Shown: piece after piece, positions 51,846 to 63,530 of the stretch
Layout: each line of letters opens with the position of its first letter
Numbering within the stretch: position 1 is the first letter of the stretch
Made by a program: the position numbers and the translations under genes
Assembly: GCA_031213475.1 (NCBI GenBank)
Contig: JARUPZ010000009.1
Span: 3,435,001-3,499,000 of the forward strand
Source of the DNA: Nereocystis luetkeana
Lineage: Eukaryota > Sar > Phaeophyceae > Laminariales > Laminariaceae
Reading direction: 5' to 3'
Length of the DNA stretch: 64,000 nt
The notes under the pieces: generated by a model
Told to the model about the DNA's origin: nothing
Databases searched by the model: none
The model's input: only the letters and a program-made list of their open reading frames with translations

Positions 51846-52818
51846 GCCCCTCTGTCGGTTTGCACGTGGTGCCAAGAGGTGCACTCTTCATCGCTCGATG
51901 GGAGCTTTTCACCTGGCTCTGCGTTTGGTGAGCCTTTTGGCCAAATCATTTATATTTGCTGTATTCTTTCTGTACAGCTTTGGTGCATCCCATATTTGTT
52001 TTGGCACTACCCACAACAGGATTGGAGCGCGGTCGCCCCCCGCGGCCTTTCGCTTGCAGTGACTTCGTTTCGTCATCCTGCTGTTTCGTGTTTATTCCAG
52101 TCTTGGTGCCGTTAGGGTTTCACCATGGCCCAGACAGATAGCTGCCCTCCCCCCAACCCTTATTCATGTCGAGCTATCGTGGGTCCTCGTACTGACGGAC
52201 GGTGTAGAAACGTTCACGTAGGCAGTTGAAAAACAAATGGTTGATCAACATGCGAATCGATAGCAGATTGGTATCTACAGGTATATTCAGGTAATCACAA
52301 GTCTACTAAAAATCCAGCATCGGTCGCACAAACAAACGCTTCTTACCAAACCAAGTTCAGATCCTCGGCGGGGGGAGGCCTTCACAGGCGACTACCACAT
52401 CCCACGTTTGGAAGCGGCCATGAGCTCGCCACAATAGGTAATCGGTGGCCATAAACGAGCGTCTTCCTTGATCCTAATTATCATATTATACACACATCAT
52501 CGTAAGTATTGTGCATGAAATACTTGTCGTGCTTAACTCACCGCTCTTTGGTAGAAGCGTTCAAACTGTGTTTTCATGAGGTGATTTATACGAGATTGAT
52601 TACACGGAGGCTCGTACCATTATATTTTATATATCGAGTCTAGCGGATGGCATGCCCCCTTTCTTTGTGTATCAACTGCCCTACTCGCCCAATGAAAAAG
52701 TCTCCAGGCCCGGCGTTTTCGGTAACAATGAGTCACCTGCCCGTCACACAACTGAGCGGTGGGAGAGCATTCGAAAATATTGGTTTATCTACGAAGCCCG
52801 TACATGATATCTACATCA
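51846..52818. other. No recognised gene
   Basis: Frames below 80 residues, without motifs or repeats that I recognise. Confidence 0.4.
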
Positions 52819-52880
52819 CCCCCGTGGCGTTCTAGTGTTTAACACGCTGCCTCAGTTTGTGTCGCTCAAAATCCATCAAG
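52819..52880 (+). ncRNA. Weak tRNA-like sequence
   Basis: CCCCCGTGGCGTTCTAGTGT followed by TTAACACGC resembles the tRNA-like unit at 27,628 (shared TGGC and AGTGTTTAAC words and a later TTTGTGT). The B box is degenerate (AAAATCCATCAAGCC). Probably a worn copy of the same family. Confidence 0.3.
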
Positions 52881-52924
52881 CCCCACAGAACATTGAACCT
52901 TGTGGCAGCTGTGAATGGAGTTTA

Positions 52925-53045
52925 ACGACATGTTTATTATGCTGATCTGGCGTAGACGTTACCGGTGCACCCTGTATGTAGCCTGAAAAAACTGAGCTAC
53001 GCAGCAGTAGGGGTAAAAAACTGAAATTGATCACCCTACCAGTAT
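52925..53045 (-). ncRNA. Degenerate SINE-like unit, copy 3
   Basis: The minus strand has TAGGGTGATCAATTTCAG, TTTTTTACCCCTA and CGTAGCTCAG, which follows the order of the units at 28,965 and 29,195 (TACCCTGGGCTGGGTAATC, TTTTTGCCCCTATAGCTCAG). The tRNA part is otherwise worn. Confidence 0.35.
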
Positions 53046-54987
53046 AATAAACGGTTGAAGTCCCAATATATATGAATTTGAACCTATCCTTCGTTATATG
53101 CAATGAGCTCCTATGACTGTGATTCAGATCCACCAGTCAGTCTGCACTTCTTGAAGCCGGTTGATTCGTGAGAGCTCTTCGAAGATACGCATGTGCCATA
53201 TATACAGTATCACGAGTTCGGTAAGACAGCCAGGCGCTTGCATACGGGTGAGGCCTCACGAGAGTGTTTCTCTTGAGCCAGGGACTAGGCAAAACAAAAA
53301 CAATCACTCGTGCGCAAAATAAACTCGTTCGCGTCCAGGCTTCGTTGCATATGTGAACCTACGTTGCTAGCGATACCTTCGTCCACCACTCCTTTCTTGT
53401 TTCGGTGGGTTAAAAGCACCGCAGGGAGACAACAATACATGGCTCGCTACACAGCGTGCGGCGTCCGTGCCAATCGTACATTCCGAAATACGCTCTATTT
53501 TTACAGAGGAACGAAGTTGGGCCATAATCTGTCCGATCGAGCTCCGTAGTCAAATTATGTAGAACGTTTCATAACCCAGGTGCTTTATAACGTTTACATG
53601 ATAAATCGGTTTGCAGCCGTTTCGATACTTCATCGAGTTGCACGATCAGATCATCTCGAAAATTGTTTTTTGGGTGACTTGCTAACAGCATACCTCCTCG
53701 TGTCGTGTGCAGAACGCCGGTAAATGTGCGGTGCACCGTTATCGTAAATCTTTAATGAAGTATATGAGAGGCTCTTCGGCGGAGTTTCTGTCTATCTAAG
53801 CCAATACCTTAAACTCTTGTGCTAGTAACAGGACTTATATAGATCAATGTCCTCTGGTGTTGTTTCTGAGTAGTCTTTCTGTTCCGCACCACCCAGGGTC
53901 GAGGTGGTCTCAGGTTTAGCAATGGCACGATAGTAGTATTTTTGATATGGTGGTTTGATGACATCCTTTTACATAAGAGTCATAATATTCAATTTTTACT
54001 AGTAACTTGGAATACAATACGGCTTGCCCACGCTGAAGTGATAGGCAGACAGGGAAATATCAAAGATGTGCACAGTTTGTTCAGCATTATTTCGGGATCA
54101 CGATTATGTCGCCAGGACACGCATACGATAAAAGTGTAATTCCTCTCTGTTTTTATTGACAACTTGATGGGCTGATACCGTCCGTTCTCCGTTTTGTCGT
54201 AAAATCGATCATGCGCAATGAACGTCAGATGCCCCCCCTCCTGAACCGGGCACCGCGTGTACCGTGGTTAGATCGCGTGATTGAGTTCGAAGTACACCCT
54301 CGCTTTGATGACAATTTCCTTATTATTTTCCGTCGCGTTGCTGCAACAATATCATCAATATGTTTTGTCTCCGGCTTAGCCCCAGTTGGGATTTAGCCGA
54401 GGCCCTCGACAACTGCAGAGAGTCAACGCCGAACTAAGATGGCCCCAATCGTCAGGTGATTACGTTGAGGATGGAGGCAAGGACAGCAGGCCTCCTGCCG
54501 CCTAACACGATTAAGCGTGAAACATACATTTTGGTCTTGCCTTTCTCACTGTCAAGTGTTGCAGCCGAAGTTCAAATTACTCGGTATACCTTCGTGTCTG
54601 TTCGCTCGACAGTGAACGAGCCTGTACTCTCGTCCACACCACGACCGCCCCATCATCTAAGTGCATTCAAATTTACATATCAAAGACACGTTGCCCGGAT
54701 ATTCCATTATATTTACGTTCACACGAAAGAGTCAAGTGCGAGTATGGCGGTCGTTACAAACTACCCCTTGTGCCCGTACGACGTCTAGGCGGCGTTCCTT
54801 GGGTGCAACCTACACCCGTCGGAATCAAACAAAGACATCTACTACATCTTTGGCAACCTTTGTCGTTCCCTTGCTGCCGATGTCTGACATGGCCTCAAGT
54901 GGCATGCCCCTAGTCCTCCTAAATTGTTCAGTAAGCGCGACGCCGCCGAGACATTTTTTCAGCATCTTCGACGATACATCATAACCC
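53046..54987. other. No recognised gene
   Basis: About 1.9 kb with frames up to 110 residues, none with a motif. No repeat seen elsewhere in the window aligns here. Confidence 0.4.
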
Positions 54988-55135
54988 CCCCACTCCCCCT
55001 CCCCGGGCCGTCTCGAACGGGATGCGTGGTCCATGATGAATGACTAAGGCAAGCAACAAACGAGTACCCCCCTCTTCCCTCCCACCAAGTATCAAGCCTC
55101 CATCGTGTTGCTGTCCGTTCCCTCCTAGCCAAGCA
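54988..55135 (+). mobile_element. LINE 3' tail fragment
   Basis: GTCTCGAACGGGATGCGTGG, ACTAAGGCAAGCAACAAACG and AGTAC followed by C/T-rich sequence match 5,176-5,300, the 3' end of the LINE at 1.1-5.2 kb. Only the terminal ~150 bp are present, as for a strongly 5'-truncated insertion. Confidence 0.65.
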
Positions 55136-57669
55136 TGGTATAAAACATACTTCCGTTCGCCCTTTTGCCTGAGGATGAATCACTCGTACGGCACGTCTAG
55201 TGGCCCGATCAAGACTACTGTGTAGGGCCTGGACAATACCGGCCTACCTCTCGAAGTGGTTACTACGAGAGGAGGCCTGGAGTCCTCTCGCGACATGTAA
55301 CCTGTGAATGGTCTGTCTTACCGACCAGCTGCGAGATACAGTGAAATCTAACACCCCCAAAACAGGCCGCAGACCCTGACCGCAAACTTAGGTGCCTTTT
55401 TCGCTACAACCGGTCTGCCCAGAGGAACTAAAAAGTTCACATGGTCGAGAACGGCTAGAGACTTGAATATGTTTGACGACCTAGCTCATTAGTGAAACGC
55501 ACGTTTACATTTCAGGATTGCAGTTTCGGTTCAAGGGCGGGCTGCCTGAAATTTGCGGAGTTTGTCCCCAAAGAGAACTGCAGACCTTGAAGGGTTGGAG
55601 TAATCCATCGCTATCCTTCTCGTTGCTATTACCGAACATGCCGTATTCTGCCACCACTTCCAGCCGCCGGCCACGCACCACCCCTCCTCCCCGTTACAGT
55701 CGTCACGGCGCACGTCCTCCTTGTTAATGTGTCATTTCAAGTCGCACTTCCCTCTATAACACACGAGCACCCGCCCTCACAGCCGTTGGGAGGTTCACCC
55801 ACCGTTCGTGCCATGCTGATGCCTGGGGTTTCTCGGGTTGCGTTCGACCTACGTGCAAACTACCCTTGAACGTTGACCAACTCTGCTTCAAAAACAAACG
55901 AACAAGATTGTCGTTGGATCTGCATGTTCCGTCCTCGCTTACAGAGAGAGGGGGTGGCTAGGACCATATGACCATTGAGATCCCGCAGAGCGTAGGCAGT
56001 TAAGGTCCAGAAAGCCTGATATTCGCTTTGAGCATGACCTAGGGGCCTATACACCTCACCTATAGCCCTGAAAAAGCAAACTCTTTTACTTAGAGACGAA
56101 ACAAGGTGCGGAGACATCTAGCAAATACTTTGATGCCTTGGTGAGCAACCCCCCAGCACAGCCCGTTCAGGGCCGTCAAATTATCATTGCGCCCCAAACA
56201 AGGTGGTAGACTTGGTCCGATCGTAGTGGTGGCTATCAACAGTTGTTTCCTGCACCCTTGGGATTTCTGTAGTCGTTTCTGTTGCCGGCAACCGTGGAAT
56301 CCTCATTGTACGCTGAAGAAGGCAGGGGCATGGCATTCGCCTAGCCTCTTTGTATATATATATTTTTTTTTTGTAGGAGCAAGTCATCCAGGCCGCCCAC
56401 CACGTCGACGTGCCTGGGGTTGTAGCGGGATGTGCATTCACTCGTGGGTTTCCATGAAACGCTCGATCGTTTTGGACGGATGTCGCTCTCTCTTTGATCT
56501 GCTTGGGGTCGTTCGGCACCGTGGGTGTTTAGCGAGGATTCAAACATAAGTAACGGGTGAGATGCAAACGGGGTGGCCCTGATATGTGTCCGCACGGTAG
56601 GTAGCTTTCGGCCTGTCATTGTTGGACCCCAGGAACAAAGATAAGTGTTTCCCACGCGGGGTGGTTTCTTGGATCCAGGGACTATGTGCGCACGTTTTCA
56701 GTAGCCGTGGCATGCTGTTCAATGATGGTGAAAAATTCCAGTGTTGGGCGAGTACCTCTGACTTTTGAGTACAGGTTGAAATATGTTTACACAAAATATA
56801 TACCCCCAAACGACTAAGACTGGCTGGGAAGTATGACTCCGTTTCGACACGACTAGCAAACCTTGCATGTCGCCGAGTCAGAACAAAAGAGCAAGTTTCT
56901 ACGAGGGAGGGTCATAACCACGCCGGAACCTTGGCTTTGAATGGGCAAAAAACAATGGGCATTCCTAATAGCTGTATGCATTACGCCCGCATACCAAACA
57001 CGTCTATGGAAACAAACGTCGGCGACTCGTAGTTGATCCTCACACGTTTATATACTTTTTTTCAACCCCTAGATTTCGTCAAGACGCGTGCTCTACAGCA
57101 ACTAACCGTAGTAGAGTCGCATTCGTAGCGTGGTCTCCTGGGGGGCAACAACTTGCATTCCCTGGTTATTGAAGTTTGTTGAGGTAGCCGACAGTGTCCT
57201 GCACGATGTAGTGGAGTCGTTAGCCTAATGTCATATCTGGTATTACAGCACAAAGTGCATGAACACCGTTGCTGAGGTGCCGAAACAGAACGTCATAGGG
57301 TCCCCGCAACTAGAAGCCCTGCTGCTACGCTTTTTTTTGTATGCTTATGTAATAATTTGATACTATGTGCCAGAACTAAACCTAACACTGTAATTTATGT
57401 AAGTGTTTTCACCCGAGTCACACGTGACAGGTAATACACAATACGCGAACACATGCCATAGAAGGAGAGCGTCAGTATGTCTACTTACGAAGTATGTATG
57501 CTAGCATGCGTACTTACATGATATTTACACAATGTTGTCGACCATGTCCATTACCTAAAAGGTATTCACCACATACCTGGTATCAAATACTCTGAACTGC
57601 TTCTGAACCTGAAACCAAAGTGCAAAACTGTAGCACTGGCGACGCCTTTTACAGAAGAGGAAGCACATT
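55136..57669. other. No recognised gene
   Basis: About 2.5 kb. The longest frame is 120 residues (56,187-56,549) with no motif. A TATATATATTTTTTTTT tract lies near 56,352. ATGTATGCTAGCATGCGTAC near 57,495 is a small palindrome. No repeat family is recognised. Confidence 0.4.
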
Positions 57670-57892
57670 TTTTTATTTTGCGTTTAAATGCTTTCTGAAT
57701 AACGGGGCGCCTTAATCCAAAATCGTCGGAATGCTCATCTTACTTTGAAAATGACGTTTGGGTATACTTGGGCCATGGAATGTTACATCATGATGAAATT
57801 ATAGAGTTGCTCTAGTCAGTTTTCGGGAGAGGTATTGAGCTATTCAGGTGAGGAACCTCAGAAAGTTTAGGGTGAAACTGCATCGTAGAACG
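57670..57892 (+). repeat. Dispersed repeat F, copy 2
   Basis: Aligns with 25,630-25,858 through AATCGTCGGAATGC, AAAATGACGTTTGGG, TCAGTTTTCGGGAGAGGTAT and GAGGAACCTCAGAAAGTTTA. It lies about 1.86 kb on the 3' side of the second member of the unknown protein family. Confidence 0.7.
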
Positions 57893-58096
57893 CCTCCAGC
57901 CTGGCCACAACACATCAAATACCCACATGGACACTTGCCCAAAGGGCCACATTCCGCTAGCCCCCATGCCCCCCTAAAGACAAGATCCCAAGACACTTGC
58001 ATATTTTCCTCTCCCCAAAGCCGGATTATTGTTGTGCCGAACTGTTTGACTTCTCCACGTATCGGGTATGGTATCACAGGTAACATTGCAGTAGTA

Positions 58097-58290
58097 CCTC
58101 ACTGTACACTACCAGTACAATGTAGTACAGTACAGTGGACACCGTACACTGTACGATGTGCAATGTACACTGTACACTGTACACTGCACACTGCACACTG
58201 TACACTGTACACTGTAAGCTGTACACTGTACACTGTACACTGTAAACTGTACACTGTACACTGTACACTGTACCGTACTGAAGTACTGTA
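58097..58290. repeat. CTGTACA heptamer satellite
   Basis: Tandem CACTGTA (reverse complement TACAGTG) units with occasional variants (GCACACTG, TAAGCTG), about 25 copies. Because ACTGTACAGT-like words read nearly the same on both strands, the array can form hairpins. Open frames through it are artefacts of the 7-bp period. Confidence 0.9.
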
Positions 58291-58560
58291 TCGTTCTTTA
58301 CTGTGCTGTGTCAATCGGTGCAGTAGAGCAGAGTACGGTAGGGAACGGTACAGTACAATACGGTGCAGTCCATTACAGTACAAAACAGTATAGCGCAGTC
58401 CAGTACGGTCAAGTAAGTATTATCCAGTCCAGTGCAGTACAGCAGTGCAGTGTACCAAGACTGGACTGGAGTGGACTATACTGTACGATAAAATACACTA
58501 CAAATGAGGGCAGGACAAGACGGGACGGGACAGGACAGTAAATAACAGGAAAGCATTATA
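58291..58560. repeat. Degenerate GTAC/CAGTAC-rich flank
   Basis: The 270 bp to the right are built from CAGTAC, GTACAG and AGTACGG words in irregular order and then GGACA-rich sequence. This looks like a decayed extension of the satellite. Confidence 0.7.
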
Positions 58561-59748
58561 CTGTATTACAGCATCAGGGATGCGCCACTGGACGAAGAAT
58601 ACACGCCAGCATAGCACCTCTACGAAATTCGCCAAAACGCACGTGGAGTCAGCAACTTAGTTTCCGCACGTTGCTTCTACAGCAAAAGAACCACCGTAGA
58701 AACACAGAGTATTTGGTATTTGAACGCCCCCCACAGTATGAGGCTCTTCAACATTCCGGGGCGCATACCTATGTCCTGTACGTCCTCACTACATATCCAA
58801 GGGTCGTGCCCGTGCATGGCGTCAGAATAAGGTTCGGCGAGGGAGGACATGGCGACAGCGAAGGTAGAGATGTTCGGTCGGGGGGGCAAAATGAAAACCT
58901 GAAAAACACTCCTCGATAAGATCGACCCTTTACGCAGTGCAGGAAGCCAGACGTACTACTGAGGGTTATATGTCACTTCTTGGTGTACAGCATTGACTTT
59001 GTGCTGCGGTAGCCAAAGCGCGGGACTCGTTCGCAGCCTGAAGTTATTTTTTGCGAGATCTTTTGAACGCGCCGCTATGCATGTATGAATGTGTGTTCTA
59101 TACGTTCCCTGTTGAGTACGGCCTGGAGCGCTTGGCTTGTGATTCGCCACATTGATGGTTGATAAGGACGCTAGGGGTCGCCCTATGCTAGTTCACCAGG
59201 TATCCCAACGTACCCATGTTTTTTTTAGCACACACACACAATCAACCACGTTTTGCTCCAGGGAGCTACTGCTTGAGTGTGGGTGATTTTTTGACAAGTG
59301 CAAAGCAGTATATACAGGCTTCACTTTGGTGCAGCCAAGGTTTGCCAGATGCCATGCCGTCAAAAGAAACCGTTCAAGGAGATGACCACGACGCCGACAA
59401 CAATAATACGACGATAACGGCAACCCCAATAACCAAACGACCAAACGGAGACCAACACCACTGATTGCTCAATAAACTACAGCAGGAGCAGTAGAAATAT
59501 GCACCAGTTACACACGTCCATTTTGTACTGCTGTACAACAATAATAGTAGTACAATGCTTCGAACAATTTAGTACGAATATTGTTCCTCCTGGACCAGCA
59601 CTACAGCAGCATTGAACCTGCATCAAAGTAGGGGAAACAACTTAGTCAGCATCCGGTGCCGGGTAATAAATTTGTCCCATTTGCCCCTTCCTTGTTGATC
59701 GACATTCGGCGGTCGGTTCTGCTCTTACCCCAATGATGCCCACAGTTG
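58561..59748. other. No recognised gene
   Basis: Frames below 85 residues. One (59,216-59,464) ends in an Asp/Asn/Thr-rich stretch (DDHDADNNNTTITATPI) with no family match by eye. Confidence 0.4.
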
Positions 59749-60300
59749 TTACTTGTTTGCGAGGCTGTCGATGCACGGCGCTATGTGGGCATCCAACGCA
59801 GTGAAAGTGAAGGCCATCCTGAACAGCCCAATGGAGTACACTTTGTCCAGGAAGAGCTGCCATCGACCGCTCGCTTGGAAAAAGGCGCAGACGCGCATTG
59901 CTTCACCATCCACTGGAAACGTAATTTTCGTTGCTTGTGTGTAGCCCTTGGGCTCCATGCGGTGGTCCCGCGTAAGGAAGTATATCCCTTCTTCCTCCGA
60001 TCCGACTGTGTTGCCTTTCACTCCCCCGCTCACAGCCGAGGGCTGCGTTGTGTCAACGGGGTTGGCACCGTTTAGATGCTGAGTCATCGAGCTCACGAGT
60101 AGGTAGCGGCTTGATTTCGTTCTCGGGTGCTTCTTTTCTTCTTCGAACACCCAGTAGGAAATGCGGTAGCTACTCTGGTTGCCCAGAACAATGCGCGGCT
60201 CCGTGTCTCGAAATACGCCGGGGCAGCGGACCGGAGGTTGAGAGCAAGGCTCAACCTGTTGGCCGGGGCCTGGATGTTCTTTGCTCTCGGAAGAGCCCAT
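59749..60300 (-). CDS. Unknown protein family, copy 2 (intact 184-residue frame)
   Basis: Starts MGSSESKEHPGPGQQ (the Gly at position 2 with Ser following could allow N-myristoylation; inference). The core is shared with 25,927-26,580: DTEPRIVLGNQSSYRISYWV, SMTQHLNGA, YFLTRDHRMEPKGYTQATK, then MRVCAFFQASGRWQLFLDK and TALDAHIAPC before the stop. The alternation of polar and hydrophobic residues suggests a compact beta-rich fold. There is no signal peptide, membrane helix or known catalytic motif. The frame is uninterrupted, unlike its paralogue, so it may be a real single-exon host gene or a captured one. I do not recognise the family. Confidence 0.6.
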   Translation of the reverse strand: MGSSESKEHPGPGQQVEPCSQPPVRCPGVFRDTEPRIVLGNQSSYRISYWVFEEEKKHPRTKSSRYLLVSSMTQHLNGANPVDTTQPSAVSGGVKGNTVGSEEEGIYFLTRDHRMEPKGYTQATKITFPVDGEAMRVCAFFQASGRWQLFLDKVYSIGLFRMAFTFTALDAHIAPCIDSLANK

Positions 60301-61676
60301 CAGAATTCAAGCTGAAATCGAGCAGCAAATGACCTCTTCCTGCTGTTCCTTCGCAATAGCCTCCCAAATTGCCGTACTTTGTGGGTATTTTCAAACGTGT
60401 TTTGAATGTCCTGTGGCTGATTATACTGTGCGAAGGGGTATTTCTTTTGGGGCAGTATTTTTGAATATATTACTGAGCATGCATCATTATCTTGCTACTT
60501 CTGAGTAGAACTTTCCGGCCTGAAGTATTGTTTCGGTCAAGAAACGGCTCTAACTGGCCCTGGAACTGTTCTTAGTTGTCGTCGCTATGTTCCTGACCAG
60601 TGATGTCAGATTACGGCTGGAAATTCTCACGCTGGAAGTATAATGAAGCCATTTTCGAATATAGGAGACTGTTACGGCCAATTGCGGGAAAAACAAGGGA
60701 ACTAAAAGGCACATCCCAGCTGGATCTGCAGGCAAGCTCATGTACGCGGGAAATCTTCTTGTCGTTTCTGCTTTACTCTTTTTTCTTTTTTTTTTACCCT
60801 GTACACCAAGTATGGTATGTACTCTTTGGGATCCTGCTGTATGTAGCGCCGCGAACGTCTCGCTCACACCAGCTCAGTTGTACCTCTTCGCCACTCAAGA
60901 TGCCATTGCCATGGTCGACGTAGGTTGCAGGACCACCGCACAAGTTTGATCGTGGAAAAATGCATGGCAGGATCTGCCCATGGTAGCCAAAACACACCAG
61001 AGGTTTCTTCCGGAACTAACTGCATGGGGTTTTCTTTTAGAAATGCATGGCTTTTTATATGGGGCAGAGAGCCTACAGTAATTACCGCGGTCCATCCTTG
61101 TTACTTACCAAAATATCAGCCTCGATTCAAAGAGGCAATATATTGCGGTAATCCGACATCGTTGTTTCTGTGGGGCCGGTGGCCTATGGCCGTTGCCCAT
61201 ATTATTTTCCTTACCTAAAGAAAATACGGACTGTGTGACAAACATTCAATTATTCCTTGAATACAAGGTCCCCCTCCGGGATGTAGATAAGGTGAAATCC
61301 CGGGGGGTCGCAAGGCGAAACAGGAGTCACAGGTAACACACGTGTCGCTGTTTTTGGCTGAAACCTGAGCCATGGGTTAGCGTCTTGCTCAAGTGAAAGA
61401 GTAATATTACATATTTTAATTTAGAATAGTCAGCAGTAAGTAGCTGACCAATACTCTTTCTGGGGCCAATACCGCAATACATCCACGCGGTATCATTGGT
61501 TGACGACTATACTGTTACTTTTCAATGCTACCAGTACTACCCAGGTGTATAACAGGTAGAAGGGGTATGCATCCTACAAAATACTACCGGTACCTTGTGC
61601 AGTGAAAGTACTAGTACGAATACTGACAACTAACTATATTACATTAAAACATGATATTCGTGAAACCAAGATCAAA
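60301..61676. other. No recognised gene
   Basis: Frames up to 107 residues, no motif. No repeat is recognised. Confidence 0.4.
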
Positions 61677-61985
61677 AGAGGACCTTCAACAGTGTGGGAG
61701 AAGTGATATTTATGTTGGTAGGCTGTCCAGGTGCTTCGGTTACCCTAACCCTAACCCTAAATATCAAGGTACGGGCGAAGACCTTGCCCAACCCTTGACA
61801 CTAACCCTAACCCTAACCCTAACCCCAAACCGCAGCCAAATCGGGATAAAACTCGTCATTAACGCGGAACCAGGAATTTTACCAGTTAGTTGCGGACGAC
61901 GATTCCGAAGTGCAGACCACGATAGGCATTTTGCAAGATAAACACATCCCTAACGATCCCTTCTCCCAGATTGCAAGAACATACT
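61677..61985 (-). repeat. Telomere-motif repeat C, copy 2
   Basis: The reverse complement of the unit at 63,215-63,530. Both ends carry the inverted word GGGAGAAG-GAT (61,696) and GATCCCTTCTCCCAG (61,952). Inside are two blocks of CCCTAA, about 3 and 4 repeats, separated by GGTACGGGCGAAGACCTTGC. The + frame ends CGRRFRSADHDRHFAR, matched by the minus frame of copy 3. Confidence 0.8.
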
Positions 61986-63214
61986 CGAGAGATCAAAACC
62001 TGTCAAGAGCAAGATTTCCTCCATTGTAATCGATCGGATCTTGTATGATATCACATCACATGATATTATATGATATCGCACAGCAAAACGAATACTTTGG
62101 AACAACAACAGAAGAACAATATACCACATAATAAGACTCGCACGCTGTTTTTCGTGACATAGTGCAAGGTTGCGCTCTACCCTTAGCTCGGTTCGCTACG
62201 TCGCGCGTCAAGAAGCTTGTCCTCGCTCTCCGAAACACATTCTTCGCGAACCGGATTGTTTGGAGGCGCTCTCCACGCGTTCGTTTTGAGGGAGCGGATT
62301 GAGGTATCTCTGTCATCGTCTGGAGTATCTATCGTAAAGAATTGAGAAAATAATAAATAATAATTTGAACGCACAGCAACAAGCAGTAGCAGGAGCCATC
62401 TTCGTAGCTACGAGCAGCGAACACAGCAGCAGTAGTAGTCGTAACTCGTGAGTGACAGCAGCCGCAGTAGTAGCCAAAGACGGAGCAAGAGCAGCAGGGT
62501 GGGTAGTAGTATATATCAAGACGTGCGCCACTCTTTTACAATAATAGCTAGCGCACGGAAGTCCAACCTTTGATGGTCTGACTCTCTATGATACCTAATA
62601 TCTCCGTTCTGTCAAAGCTTGACATACACGCTCGTCCATGCACCCGACAAACGGGACTGGCCGTTGCTACATATTGTACGCCTCGAGTCAGGCAGATAGC
62701 TACCATAACAGCAGTTAGTAGTAGCAGTATCAGCAGCACTAGCAACAGCAGCACTACCATCACCACCAGCGGCGCGCGCGGAGGGTGGGTGGGAGTGGTA
62801 CTCAGCCTTTCGTATCATCGCCATTTACCTGTTCATAATCGATGTTTGCTTGACGATGACGGTGTCTACAGTACGACTGCGCCGAAGAGAGAGATCCTTC
62901 CAAACCGATTATAGGTAGCCGTACCGAAGGCCATGAAACAAGTCTGCGTGACAGACTCAGCCTTCAAATTACATAATCGATGAGAGCCACTGTTCTTTGA
63001 TGCAAGGTATGGCAGAGGCCTTTTTGCCATAGAAGTCACGAAATATATCGATTTTTCACCGGAAAGGTGTGAATCGATGTTACACAACCGCTACGATATA
63101 AAAAATTGATGTGAGATAACATGAAGAGTCCGCCAATACATCTGACTCCTCTCCTCTATAGAGCTCGTTCGTGCCCCCTTTTTCGGTCGCTTCTAGAGTA
63201 GGTTTAGCACTTAC
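61986..63214. other. No gene; AGC/AGT-rich patches
   Basis: At 62,370-62,500 and 62,695-62,775 the + strand is rich in CAG, AGC and AGT triplets. Open frames through them are biased in composition. ATGATATCACATCACATGAT near 62,046 is a small repeat of TGATAT words. Nothing else is recognised. Confidence 0.45.
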
Positions 63215-63530
63215 TTTGGGAGAAGGGATCTTTAGGGATTTTTTTTACTTGAAAAATGTGTAGCGTGGTCTGCACTTCGGAATCGTCGTCCGCATCTATC
63301 TATCTGAGAAATTTCCTGGTTCGATGCAAACTCGGCGTAGCCGCGTTTATGGCGAGTTTTGGCCCGTTTTGGCTGCGGTTTGGGGTCAGCGTTTGGGTTA
63401 GGGTTAGGGTTTGAGTCAGGGGTTGGGTTGGGTCTTCGCCCGTGCCTTGATCCCAACAGGAACCAAAACATCCGAACAGCCTACCAACCCCAAGATCCCT
63501 TCTCCCAGATTGTTAAAGGTCCTCCGCTTC
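63215..63530 (+). repeat. Telomere-motif repeat C, copy 3 (most complete)
   Basis: Bounded by inverted words TTTGGGAGAAGGGATC (63,215) and AAGATCCCTTCTCCCAG (63,492). Between them: TGCACTTCGGAATCGTCGTC, AAATTTCCTGGTTCGATGCA, GGTTTGGGGTCAGCG, a GGGTTAGGGTTAGGGTTT block at 63,395 and GGGTCTTCGCCCGT. The inverted ends give it the form of a small non-autonomous DNA element, but homology at the right runs about 15 bp beyond the inverted word and no target duplication was found. Confidence 0.8.

Noticed and set aside
58097-58290. CRISPR-like array
   Set aside because: Units are 7 bp with no spacers, and the DNA is eukaryotic.
58074-58393. Tyr/Cys/Val-rich open frames on both strands
   Set aside because: Artefact of the CACTGTA heptamer array.
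61738-61830. CCCTAA array as a chromosome end
   Set aside because: Only three to four repeats per block, embedded in a dispersed repeat with unique sequence on both sides; it is interstitial.
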